A stretch of DNA of 64,000 bases, from the NCBI GenBank assembly GCA_947311845.1, contig CAMZMU010000080.1, forward strand, positions 16,508,349 to 16,572,348, read 5' to 3'. The stretch comes from Poa pratensis. Taxonomy: Eukaryota > Streptophyta > Magnoliopsida > Poales > Poaceae. Positions 43,163-54,378 of this stretch are shown one piece after another. Below the pieces are notes generated by a model that worked only from the letters and a program-made list of their open reading frames with translations, did not search any database and was not told the origin of the DNA. Made by a program: the position numbers and the translations under genes. Every line of letters starts with the position of its first letter. The stretch's first letter is position 1.

Positions 43163-45931
43163 CTAGTCATCAACCCGTGCGACTGCACGGGCAAGCTTTT
43201 CTATGGGAAATATATTGGAAGGTCAAAACTATTCTTCACATGTGAACACTTCACAACTTCAAATTTAAAAATTATTTATGGATATAGTTTGAAAAAACTA
43301 CTACCAACATACAAACTCTAAATCACAGTTCATAAATGCATATATTTCTTCAATTAATATTTTTTAGACATTTTTATTTATGACCGTCTATGTTACAATA
43401 TATTTATGGTTATTTTGAATGCGTTATTATCAGGCAACTTCAGTGGGAGAGCAAACTTTCACTACTGTAGTTCTATATTGACGTGAAGCACAGAAAGTAT
43501 TAAATAGTCATTGAAAGCAAAAGTTGGCAGACCCAAATATTAATATACTATCATATGTTGGTTCACATTCTCATGGGTGCAAGTTCTGGTTCCTATTTAC
43601 TCTTCTGCAATTCTTCTCCGAAGAGAAAATCCCCGGTGCATTCTGAAATATGAAAAGAAACTTAGAGATGAACGCAAATTGTAAATTTTCTTAGCTGTAC
43701 ACAATAAATTGTGTGTACAAGTTATGTAGAAAAGATGTTTATTCGCATCATAACTATAAATCAATAAAGAAGCTAAGCATTTAAAAAAACATTATAAATT
43801 CCATGAAAAAGGGGTAGATTGAGTTTTGAATGTGAGATTATAACATCGAGTTATTTAGGTCTTACTAAGAGAATACTTATTACTACAAACTAAGAAGTAC
43901 GTAACATGCAGTTGTCCCCAAGAAAATCATGGATGCACTCAAGTCTGGATATTCGATAGTTGTGTGCTCCTCATATGGCCGAGAAAAGGAAGAACTCTGC
44001 AACTAACACGAACTGATAGTGTAACAAAAGGTGTACGCATTTAAATAATTGTGAAAATTATAGTGGTGAAATTAAGCAGGAGAATACACTGTTATATATC
44101 TGAAGCGTATAAGCACATTGTACCATGAGATGCTGCAATAGAAAGGGACTTGACAAAAAATGAAAAGCATTGGAATCAGACATGCAAATCCAGGTTCCAA
44201 GTATCCAGCCACATCATAGTGTCACAGTCTTTTACCCTTCAAAGTTACAGAAAATTTAATAAGCATAATCCCCATCATACTTCATGTTCTTACTTTATAG
44301 TCCTTACTTATCAGCTCTTCCAGATATTTAAAAACTATTATGTGATGAAAATTCTATGTCAACACTAAGATGCACCTTAGGCAGTCAACATTTTCTATTG
44401 AATGAGGTAAGACTTACGTGACATAGTGACGCATAATAGAGATCTTTACCAGAAAAGTACAATAATGTGTAGAATTAAAAAAAAGCGAATAGAAATGAAC
44501 TTTGAGTAACTACCCATGCTACCAAATTATACGTCCACAAATTCTCAATAATCTAACTACCTCTTGTACTGACCAAAGATTTCCTGCCGAGGTTAGACCA
44601 TGCTGCAAAAATACATCAAACATCAATTTTACTTCCTTGCATATCAATACCACTATTCTTGAAGAACTGGATAAGCATATATCATTCTAAGTTCGAATAT
44701 TCAGATTGCACTCTCATGTAACCAATTCCAGCAGGTAGATGGTTCTTCAGATGGGAAACAATAGAAAAATAAATCATGCAACAAAACAACATATGAGTTT
44801 ATCCATTGAAATCTAGATATGCCAACGTATTTTTATTTCATACTATACCTATAGCAGTGCTGACAGTGTAGAAATTATTGGAAGGAGTTCCTGTACTTTT
44901 TCGCCACACCCACTGGTCGAACTGCTTCAAACTACCGGTCAGTCCATCACTTAGCTTGAAATTGATTGGCCTAGAATAAGATTCTGGATGTTAATGTCGT
45001 GAAATTTGGAAGCAAGGAGATTTAATGGTTCAGGAACAAAAGATACGATGTGACTCTAGATCGGTTCTTTTTTTTTTGGATAGATTGTAGAGATTGAACT
45101 TCACTATGAGCCTATGATACTTTGGCGTTTAAATAATTGCGGAAGGCTGTGTGCATCATTTTGATGCAGAGGCCGGAGATCCGCACCCCCTTATCTAAAA
45201 AAAAAAAGAAAGATTGGATCTTGTTTTTTATCCAGATCTTCTGTAGCGTGGACTGCCGCATGGTGATTGGATTGACACTGCGAGGCAAATTAAAATACAA
45301 ATTAGTTACCTCAAAAAAAATTAGTCGATTAAGATATTGTGCATGACTAATAAGCAAAGATGCGTATGAAGTTATTACCTGCTCGAGCTACCTATCCCAG
45401 TATTAGATGAATATATGTATTGAATAAGTTTACCATGCGCACAGAGCTCTAGATTTCAGATCGGTGTTCTAAGGACGCGCTGGCTCTTCCGGAGGTGACC
45501 GCCGGCTGCATCAAGAGAACATTGATCCGACAGGCTTCAGTTCAGCTGCCGGCGGCGACGATGTTTCAGAGCGCCTGCATGGGAGAGGAGGGTCCTAATC
45601 CCGGCCCTCTGGCAGCCCATCTACAGGTACTCCAATTGTTGCTGCCGCTTCTCTACCGAGGACTGGTTGAGTAAATTGGAAGCATCTCAATCCTTTTTAC
45701 CAAATCTAGGAGGAGACGTCGATCAGATTTTCTTATTCTTTTAATTATTTTGAAGAGCAATAAGACGAGACCAAGGTGCGGACGACTTGCATGCGGGAGC
45801 AGCGCTGGCCACGCTCACGATTAATCTAACGGATACGGGCACATTACAAAATTATCGGATGGACGAAAATTCTTTTACTTCTAGGATTAACGTGGTGCTT
45901 TCTACGGTGCCTCCAATTAGTAAATATAAGA
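43163..45931 (-). mobile_element. Non-autonomous Helitron (minus strand)
   Basis: On the minus strand it starts TCTTATATTTACTAATTGG (45931 downward) after an A, and ends with hairpin CCCGTGCAGTCGCACGGG, a short spacer, then CTAG (43166-43163) followed by T. This is the Helitron pattern A[TC...CTAG]T. 2769 bp. No Rep/helicase. Inside is AT-rich sequence that looks intron/exon-like but gives no recognisable protein. Confidence 0.75.
45100..45210 (+). other. Possible LINE 3' tail inside the Helitron
   Basis: GGCTGTGTGCATC...GATGCAGAGGCCGG followed by an A11 tract near 45199 resembles 3' ends of grass LINE copies. Based on recall of the pattern only. Confidence 0.3.
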
Positions 45932-46650
45932 TTTAATATATTTCTTTAACATATTTTCTTTTGCATTTCATAAAAGTACATACCTAGGTTTGAAGGAGAA
46001 AATGGTATGAAACTAAAAATTGCATGACCAGTCCTCGACCACAATGCATTTGGTTATCGTACAAAGGCTAACCTTAACATGAAGAAAAATACACAAAAGT
46101 CCAATATTATTTTTTCAAGGTGTAAATATTTGCTCCATTTTGAATCATATATCCATGTTAGATAGCAACCAAGTTGGGCAATCAAGTAAATGGCAATTTG
46201 CATGGAGAACCGATTTTGATGTAACTTTACAGGTCTACCTAATAGGCTACCAACTAAGTATACATGTGAAAACATGAAGGTAAATTAATCTAGCTTTGCA
46301 CGGGTCATATCACTAGTTCTTAGAAAATAACATGCACACAAAGGACATGAGTATATTCATACAAATTATTTTCTTGACATTCAAATTTTTTTGGCATTTA
46401 TTTTCATGCTGGAAGCATGTGCTCCCTGGTGCCTGTCCACTGGTCGCTCAAACGAACACATGCATGGATAAATCGACAACTACACTCTTTTGTTGCTACC
46501 GCAAACTAATAGTACATGTGATCGCCATCAGCAAATGCTCATAAGCAACTCTGTCGCCATGTGATCGCTTGGCCTAAACATGTTCTCTTTCACAAATCAC
46601 TAGGAGCTCCTCAATACTTTGCATAGTCAAGACTCATCTATATTAGTTAA
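45932..46650. other. Unassigned; possible Helitron 3'-end trace at 46300-46316
   Basis: TTGCACGGGTCATATCACTAGT near 46295-46316 resembles the 3' end of a plus-strand Helitron (CACGGG, spacer, CTAG), but the left half of the hairpin is absent. No other feature seen. Confidence 0.3.
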
Positions 46651-46857
46651 TTAATACCTAGGACAAACGAGGTTGTTGGCTGACCACCTTGGTACTAATA
46701 AATACTCCCTCCGTTTCATATTAGTACCACCTCTCTCGGAACCATACGCCCTCTCATTTGTTAATACCTAGAACAAACAAAGTTGTTGGCTGACCACCTT
46801 GGTACTAATAAATATATACCACCTCTCCAGTACCCTATGCACTTTTCATTTGTTCAT
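46651..46857. repeat. Tandem duplication with a Stowaway MITE trace
   Basis: TTAATACCTAG(A/G) starts at 46651 and 46761 and the copies run in parallel. The first copy contains an extra 20-bp block CTCCCTCCGTTTCATATTAG (46705-46724) between TA dinucleotides. The block opens with the Stowaway terminal consensus CTCCCTCCGT. Confidence 0.75.
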
Positions 46858-47741
46858 TATATATCACCTTGGGCTTTGGCCGTCCCCGGTAGGCTGGCGT
46901 AGCCAGGATGCATAGTGAGATAAAGTTCCATGAAGATACTACGGGAGATAAAGACGGAAACCTGCTGGTTTTCGCCAAAGAAAACACTCCCGCACCGGGG
47001 CCACGGCCCTGTGTGCCTGGGTCCTGTCTCAGAGTAGGCTTCGAGGTTTCTGGCCGGTCTATCTACTAACTGCGGCGTTTTGCATCGGGATGACATCGGG
47101 CTTCCGTATTGTATTTTGCCGGCCCCGAGCCGGTGTATATTCTACTTGAAAATAAAATAAAAAGAAGTATTCGTTAATTTTGAATGTAGAGGAACGGTAT
47201 CCTACGTCGTTGTCGATTCTCCTGTACACGACAACAGAATGCAGACAAAATGAGCTGAGAGACCCATGTGGTTGGAGTTCTTTATTTGGGTTGAGCTGTA
47301 GCCATCATCGATGCAAAGTTTCAGAATCAAATCCCTACGCCTCTTTGGATTGATAGTAGTAGTATGATAACATAGAAATTTCATAGATTTACAAGTGTAA
47401 AACAAATGATTGCAATACACTGGAAAGTTACAAGATTTGTCATTTGGATAAAATACATGAAAAGTGTCTCGATAATACGCACTTGAGTCTAAAAAAGAGG
47501 TTGGAGTAGATGCTCAAATTCCTATAAAATTGAGGCATAGAAATCAAATCCATAGAATTTTGGGTTTTATTTTTGTGCCCTACTTCGCTTAGTTTTCCTT
47601 GTTTGTGCCCTACTCGCTTAACTTTCCTCGTCGTCGGTTCCCTACTTTGCTCTTTCGAGATTCATGGTTTGACCGTTAGCTTCTGATGGGTGTTCCAGAA
47701 ATTTGGCGTGTGTTTGGCAGGTGGATAGATCTAAACATGAA
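46858..47741. other. Unassigned sequence, possible LINE-like tail at 47000-47165
   Basis: TTGTATTTTGCCGGCCCCGAG with an A-rich end near 47145-47165 suggests a retroelement tail. No domain-bearing ORF. The rest (47166-47741) shows no recognisable feature. Confidence 0.3.
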
Positions 47742-47916
47742 TTTTCAAGTTTCGAAGAAAAATGTGAATAAAATTCTGAATGTTGACAATGATTATTTAT
47801 ACTAGTGTGCAAAGTTTGAGTACGAAATATTGTGTAGTTTGGTCAGTGTAAAAATGATAAATTTCTAGATCTGAGATTTAAACACAAAATTCGAATTTTT
47901 CAAGTTTTGAAAAAAA
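47742..47916. repeat. 156-bp repeat unit, reverse orientation, left of Helitron
   Basis: Reverse complement of the unit at 15561. It carries TGACAATGATTATTTATACT and AGTTTGG(T)C...TGTAAAAATGA. Interrupted by the Helitron; the array resumes at about 49841. Confidence 0.85.
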
Positions 47917-49838
47917 CTAGTGGTATTTTGCGCGTCGTCACGCCGCGCTCGCGTGATTTTTTTGTTTTAAATTTGAGTTGTGTAAATAAGTTTGTATTTT
48001 TGTATTAGTAAGTATTGTTTATTTTAGTGAGCATATAGATATATTCTTTTGTACCTTTAGTATTGTAGGACAAAAGAATATGCAAATATACTTTTATCTT
48101 CCAAATAATATTTAATCTAAGCACGTTGGCAATGCTAATGCAATTTTTTTTTTAAGTCGAGTCCACAATTCGGGGAATGATTAGACCAAATAAATTATGT
48201 AAGCACTTTTTAGAATTAGCTTCGTATTTAGGAAGATTTTATTTATGTTATATGCAAACATGCACCGATTTAACATGATTAAGTATGGACGTATTTTGCT
48301 GTAAATAAGTATCATTTTTTTTTGGGCATGTTGAAATATTTTGGAATACCTTAAGAAAAAAATCTTATCAAATTGAAATGTTTGATTGTCGTCCTATTTT
48401 ATGAAAGTAAGATGCTTTTAAAAAGAATAACCTCTGCATTACTTTGTCTGTTGTAGTTAAATATCATGGGTTCTGTGGTGATGTAATTATATTTGTATAT
48501 AGTGTTTGCAATTTCGGTTAGAAATATGTATTCTGAGGTAGTACAACCTCTGGCCATTTGTGTGGTTGAAATATGAACTTTGTATTCTGAGAAGATCGAG
48601 TTTGCTTTTATTTTTTTGGGTAAAAAAATTCGCAATGGGTAATACAGATGTGAAATTTAGTGCGGTGGCATAACGTGCCCGTCGTGATCGAAGTTTGGAA
48701 TCTGTAGGAATTTTTTTTTTTGTTCTCATGTGGGAAAACAGTAAAAATTATGTGGAAAACTTGTCTACAAATATTTAATAAAATGGTTTTTTTTTTAACT
48801 TTGGTGTGAGAAATATGGAAATTTCTTAAAATTGGGATTTTACCAATTAAAGATAATGAAATGCAGCGTAGATCATGAAGAGCAATTTAAATGGTTTTGG
48901 ATTGACTGATAGTTGTTATGTCCGTAATCTACATAATTAATCTAAGAAGGTTATGTCGGTTCTTTTTTTTTTTAAGTTGTTCAAACATGCATGGAGTTGT
49001 GTTAGTCGTAAAGATATCATTTTTATGCAAATTTTAGTATGTTTTTTATATTTTTCTGAAATGTAGGTTGGAAGATATGATTTGTTTAGTTTCTAGGTTT
49101 TTTTCTGGTTTTTTTTTCGAACGGACTGTGGGACCCACATGTCATATGTTTTTTGTTTGCTGGGAAATTGTGAAAACCCTGACATGTGGGCCCGCCGTGA
49201 CGTGGACGGGTGACGCCACGCGCGGCGATGGCGGACGGCGCGGCAGCGCGAGGACGCGCTCGAGCAGGTCGGCGAGCGCGCCGGCCTGGGTTCGCGCGGA
49301 GACGCGCCAGGACATCCAGGGGAGCAGGCCGAGTGGCGCGTTGGACCATATGGTCGACGGACCCGCCGGCGGCGAGGATTTTCGCGGCGGCGAACTGCGC
49401 ACGCATCGGCGTCGATTCCCGCGCGCGGGCGGCGTGTCGGCGGCCGGTGGTCGGCGAGGGGGTCAAGGCAGCGGTGGCGGAGCGTCTGGTGGCGTCGGAT
49501 TCGCCCGGGGAGGGCAGCGCTGGCGGCAGCGCGCGGCGGCGTCCGCGCGGCGACCTCGGGCCGTCGCAGGAGGAAGAGAGGAAGGAGGGGTTGACTGGAG
49601 TTTTGCAGAAAGGCCCTATAGTTTGCGTGATTTTGCGTACAGGTCCTTCCGCGCGCGAAGTTTGGGGAGCGCGGCGCAATTCTTCGCCCGCGAGGAGCTT
49701 TTCTTCGAAACCGTCCGCGGTTGTGCCGCTGCCATGTGGGGACCACCCCGTACTGTAGCCTACTGTTCATTTTGAACAGTAGCTACACTAACCTGGGCTG
49801 TCGAGGGAGCGCCGTTTTGGGCTCCCTTAATATAGTTA
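47917..49838 (-). mobile_element. Non-autonomous Helitron inserted in the 156-bp repeat
   Basis: On the minus strand the 3' end is CTAG (47920-47917) followed by T, preceded by a hairpin with stems GCGCG/CGCGC and a short spacer. The 5' end lies in CTATATTAAGGGAGCCC near 49838, with exact base uncertain. Repeat-unit sequence continues on both sides, which fixes the insertion. About 1.9 kb, with no Rep/helicase. Confidence 0.65.
49190..49740. other. GC-rich block in Helitron, possible captured gene fragment
   Basis: An abrupt GC-rich island within AT-rich Helitron sequence, open on both strands for 180-235 codons, as expected from composition alone. A minus-strand frame includes PMRAQFAAAKILAAGGSVDH. 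Plant Helitrons often carry gene pieces. I cannot name the source gene or choose a strand. Confidence 0.4.
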
Positions 49839-49840
49839 GT

Positions 49841-50150
49841 AATGTGAAAAAAATTCTGGATGTTGACGATGATTATTTGTACTAGTGTGCAAAATTTGAG
49901 TGCAAAATATTTTGTAGTTTGGTCTGTGTAAAAATTATAAATTTCTGTATCTGAGATCTAAAAAGTGAAAAATTCGAATTTTCATGTTTCGAAAAAATAT
50001 GAATTTCTTTTGGATGTTGACAATGATTATTTATACTAGTGTGCAAAATTTGAGTGCGAAACATTGTGTAGTTTGGTCTGTGTAAAAATGACAAATTTCT
50101 GGAGCTGAGATCTAAATAGTGTAAAATTCGAATTTTTTCAGATTTATCTG
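49841..50150. repeat. 156-bp repeat, reverse orientation, two units, right of Helitron
   Basis: Two tandem units (starting about 49841 and 49995) of the same sequence as 15561-16060 in reverse complement. Continues the array interrupted at 47916. Confidence 0.85.
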
Positions 50151-50162
50151 ATTTTCTCTTTT

Positions 50163-52021
50163 TTGAGTAGGTCGGAATACAAACTATTTTGGATTGAAAA
50201 TTTACAGAGCGGTAGTTTGGTCACACGTTTAGCTTGTGTGATTCATTGTTTACTCATTATCTATTTGATAGCAAATTATAAACCATTGACTTGGATCACT
50301 TCATTCATTTACATGTGCCTTGCAATATTATATGATCAAGATTATGATAGTAGCATGTCACCTCAAAAATTATCTTATTTTTATCGTTTACCTACTCGAT
50401 GACGAGTAGGAACTAAGCTTGGGGATGCTGATACGTCTCAAACGTATCTATAATTTTTGATGTTCCATGCTTGTTTTATACAAATTGCTACATGTTTTGC
50501 ATCTACTTTATATCACTTTTATACATTTTTTGGGACTAACCTATTAACAAGATGCCGAAGTGCCAGTTCCTGTTTTCTGCTGTTTTTGTATTCTAGAAAA
50601 GCTAGTCTGGAAATATTCTCGGAATTGGACGAAACTACACGGGGTGCCTATTTTTCCAGAACACGCCTGACGGAGCGAAGGAGCAGCAGAGGAGGGCCAC
50701 CAGGAGGCCACACGCCACCCGGGCGCGGGCCCCCCTTCTGCCGCGCCCTGGGGTGGTGTGGGCCCCTCGGGGGTCCGCAGCCGCCGCCCTTTCGCCTACT
50801 TATTCCCCCCGACGCGAAAACCCTAAATACCTGAGCAAATATCCACGAAAAGATCCAGAGACGCCGCGGTCGTCAACCCTAGCTCGGGAGGGTTCAGAAC
50901 CTCTTCCCGGCACCGGGAAGGGAATCGTCACCGGAGGCTTCTACATCGCCATGTCTGCCTCCGGAGTGATGCGTGAGTAGTTCATCCTTGGACTACGGGT
51001 CCATAGCAGTAGCTAGATGGTTGTCTCTCCACTTTGTGCCATCATGTTTAGATCTTGTGAGCTGCCCTACATGATCAAGATCATATTATTGTAATGCTAC
51101 ATGTTGTGTTTGTTGGGATCCGATGAATATTGAATATTATGTCAAGTTTATTATCAATCTATCATATATGTTATTTATGATCTTGCATGCTTTCCGTTAC
51201 TCGTAGATGCTTTGGCCAAGTAGATGCTTGTAACTCCAAGAGAGAGTATTTATGCTAGATAGTGGGTTCATGTCTCCGTTTAACCTGGGGCAGTGACAGA
51301 AAGTTCTAAGTTTGTGGATGTGCTGTTGCCACTAGGGATAACCTAACGATGCTATATCCACGGGCATATGTGTTTGTTTACATTACGCACATTACTTAAT
51401 GCAATTATCCGTTGCTTGCAACTTAATACCAATGGGGGACTTGGAAGACAACCCGGCGGTGGATTATTAGTCATAGATGCTGTTGGATAACGATCTATGT
51501 ATTATGTCGTAATGCCCAATTAAATATCATAGTAGTCAACATGTCATGTATATGCATTGTTATGCGCTCACTATTCGTCAATTGCCCAGCTGTAATTTGT
51601 TCACCCAACATGTTAGTTATCTTTTATGGAGAGACACCACTAGTGAACTGTGGACCCCGGTCCATTCTTTTACACTGATTAAAGAACCACAAACTGCAAA
51701 CTGTTCCTTTTACATTCTCTGCAATTTAATACTCATTTTCCACACCATACGTTTAATCCTTTGTTTTCAGCAAGCCAGTGAGATTGACAACCTCACTGTT
51801 TCGTTGGGGCAAAGTAGTTTGATTGTGTTGTGTGCAGATTCCACGTCAACAGTCCAGACTCCCTGCGACAGCTATTTTTCTGGCGCCGTTGACAACCTTC
51901 TGAAGAGTTGCTGCTCCTACTGGTTCGATAATCTTGGTTTCTTTCTGAGGGAAAACTTGCTGCTGACTACATCATACCTTCCTCTTGGGGTCTCCCAACG
52001 AACGTGTGTTTCACGTCATCA
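50163..52021 (+). mobile_element. 3' tail and LTR of an Athila-like Gypsy element
   Basis: 50163-50428 is a 3' internal tail ending in AACTAAGCTTGGGGATGC, a polypurine-tract region. The LTR follows at 50429-52021, TGATACGTCTC to CACGTCATCA, about 1.6 kb. The LTR contains a GC-rich inverted repeat, CCACACGCCACCC (50708-50720) against GGGTGGTGTGG (50751-50761). The 5' LTR and coding region are absent, so the element is truncated near 50150. Resembles LTRs common in Triticeae genomes (family name not claimed). Confidence 0.8.
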
Positions 52022-54378
52022 CTATCCTCTAGCGAACGCCGTCGTGCTCGATTCGCCCCCGTCCGACCTTGTCGTTCCTTTATCATGCTCTGGGTGAAAT
52101 TCCCAACAAATTGAGGGCGGCGCCGTCGGACTGTTGTCGAACACCTTGAGGGCGCGATCTGGGCATGCCGATGTCGGCATCAGAACGTTCCGGTCAATTC
52201 CCAACAAATTAGGAAGCAATCTTTATATGGTTGTGTTCCAAATTGAAGTTCGTACAACTTTCTAGTTATATGGTTTTGCTAGTTTTGAACTTTCTCTATT
52301 GTGTTTTCATGAAAAACAGTTGTAGTCCACCTTGTTGTCCACTCTATCGTGCTCAGGGTGAGTCGAGCGTTCTAACGGCCAAGGTGCAATGCCACGAGGG
52401 AGGGTTTCTCCGACGACCACGAGCGTGCGACACCATTGGACTGCTGTCGAACACCTTCAGGGCGCGATCTGGACATGCCGATGTCGGCATAAACACGTTC
52501 CGGCCGATTTTCAACAAATTAGGAAGCAATTTTTATATGGTTGTGTGCCAAATTGGATTTTCTACAACTTTCTAATTGTACGGTTTTGCTAGTTTTGAAC
52601 TTTCTCTATTGTGTTTTTGTGAAAAACAGTTCTAGTCCAAATGGCATTGCCAAGTTGGAGTTGGTTAATGAATTTTTGAGAAGGTGAAACCATGTCTACT
52701 AGGTAGAGGGGTTTCTATAAGATGTCATTTATTATTTTTACCCACTGAACCCGTTTTGGTAGTTCCTTCATTAAAAAGCCAGTTTCGGCACTCCGAAATG
52801 GAAAATGGGTTTTTGGTTAAAAATATATGCAAAATCCCTTGTTCAACACTATTCTACATCAAAGATACACGAGTGTGTGAAAAATGGCCTAATTTAGACA
52901 ACTATGTCATGGTTATGGCCATGACCTAGCTCATTTGAGTCGAAAGTCATACATCTTTGTACCTCGTAGGTCATTTGTGAGAAGGGTTTTCCACAAGAAG
53001 TTTCATAACTCATGTTTATATTTTTTCTAGGTGATAGATCACATAAAAGGACGTCACGCGAAGGTTCCTATTTTTTTGATGTTTTTTGAATTAGTTGTGC
53101 CTTATCCTAACCCTAAACCGTGATCGTAAACCCTAAACCCAATCATACCCCCGTTCCAACAAAAATTGACTTAGATCTCTAAAGAAAGTACATATAGTGT
53201 GGATCTAAAAGTGAATTTTTCAAAAAATCACGGGCAAAATTTGCGACACTTGTAGTTCAAATCGGACCCACTTAAATCGACAGGAACTTCTGGGAAATAC
53301 GAGAAATACCTACGAATGTTTTTATATTCAAACCCGGCGTCATATGTACTTATAAAGTGGTATATTATTTTTATACTTTGGGGTATTCTGCTTTTGGAGA
53401 GCCGTTTTGATAGTTGCTTCACAAAAAAGCGGTTTCAGCATAAAAAAGATGAAAAATAGGTTTTTATGCTAAAAAACACATCTTTATACCTATGTCAACA
53501 TTGTGCGCAATTGCAATGCACACGCGTGTGCAAAATTTTGGATCATTTTGACAAGGTATGTTATATTTTAGGTCATACCATAGCATAAACCTAATAACCC
53601 CGTTGACCACATAAACCAGTTGACTCTCTCATAACCCCGTCAAGGGCAAACCTGTGAAAATCCATCGGTTTCTGAAACTATAGGGGCTTTCTGCACTATT
53701 TAGATCTCAGATTTTGCACTGTTTAGATCTCAGATTCAGAAATTTGTCATTTTTACGCAAACCAAACTACACAATATTTCGTACTCAAATTCTGCACACT
53801 AGTATAAATAATCATTGTCAACATTCAGAATTTTTTCAAATTTTTTCGAAACTTGAAAAATTCGAATTTTGCACTGTTCAGATCTCAGATTCAGAAATTT
53901 GTCATTTTTACACAGACCAGACTGTACAATATTTCGCACTCAAATTTTTCGCACTAGTATAAATAATCATTGTTAACATCCCGAATTTTTTGTCACATTT
54001 ATTTCGAAACTTGTAAAATTCGAATTTAGCACTGATTAGAACTGAGATTCATAAATTTGTAATTTTTACACAGACCAAACTACACAATATTTCGCACTCA
54101 AATTCAGCACACTAGTATAAATAATTATTGTCAACATTCAGAATTTCTTTCACATTTTTTTAGAAACTTGAAACTTCGAATTTTGCACTGTTTAGATCTT
54201 AGATTCAGATTCTTCAGTAGTGGGTCCCTATGAGAAATTTAAACATTTAAAAAATATCAGAAATTATTAAATCTATGACATGTGGGTCCCACGCGTCAGA
54301 AGTTAATGGATCAGATGGTCATCAAGGCACGACAAACAGAAGAGATGGATGCTGTAATAATTTCTAAGATGAGGGCGT
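52022..54378. mobile_element. CACTA-like non-coding block, copy 2
   Basis: 52969-54378 is nearly identical to 14815-16229 in the same orientation, including the 156-bp array (units at 53716, 53871, 54029, 54185). Upstream, 52022-52968 is non-coding with a 310-bp tandem repeat. The copy is cut at 54378 by the LARD insertion. Confidence 0.65.
52060..52640 (+). repeat. Tandem repeat, 310-bp period, two diverged units
   Basis: GTCGAACACCTT.AGGGCGCG with ATGCCGATGTCGGCATAA/CA recurs at offset 310 (ctgttgtcga 52131, ctgctgtcga 52441). ATGCCGATGTCGGCAT is itself a palindrome. A GGTTTTGCTAGTTTTGAAC landmark also lies 310 apart. Confidence 0.8.

Noticed and set aside
46295..46316. Plus-strand Helitron 3' end
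   Set aside because: Only half of the hairpin is present and no matching TC start was found; left as a trace.
49086..49775. Long overlapping ORFs on both strands in the GC-rich block
   Set aside because: Open in many frames because of high GC; no domain visible in either. Kept only as a possible captured fragment.
51873..51883. TGGCGCCGTTG inside the LTR at 50429-52021, taken at first as a PBS
   Set aside because: It diverges right after (ACAACC, not CCGGGGA) and LTR sequence continues about 140 bp further to CACGTCATCA.
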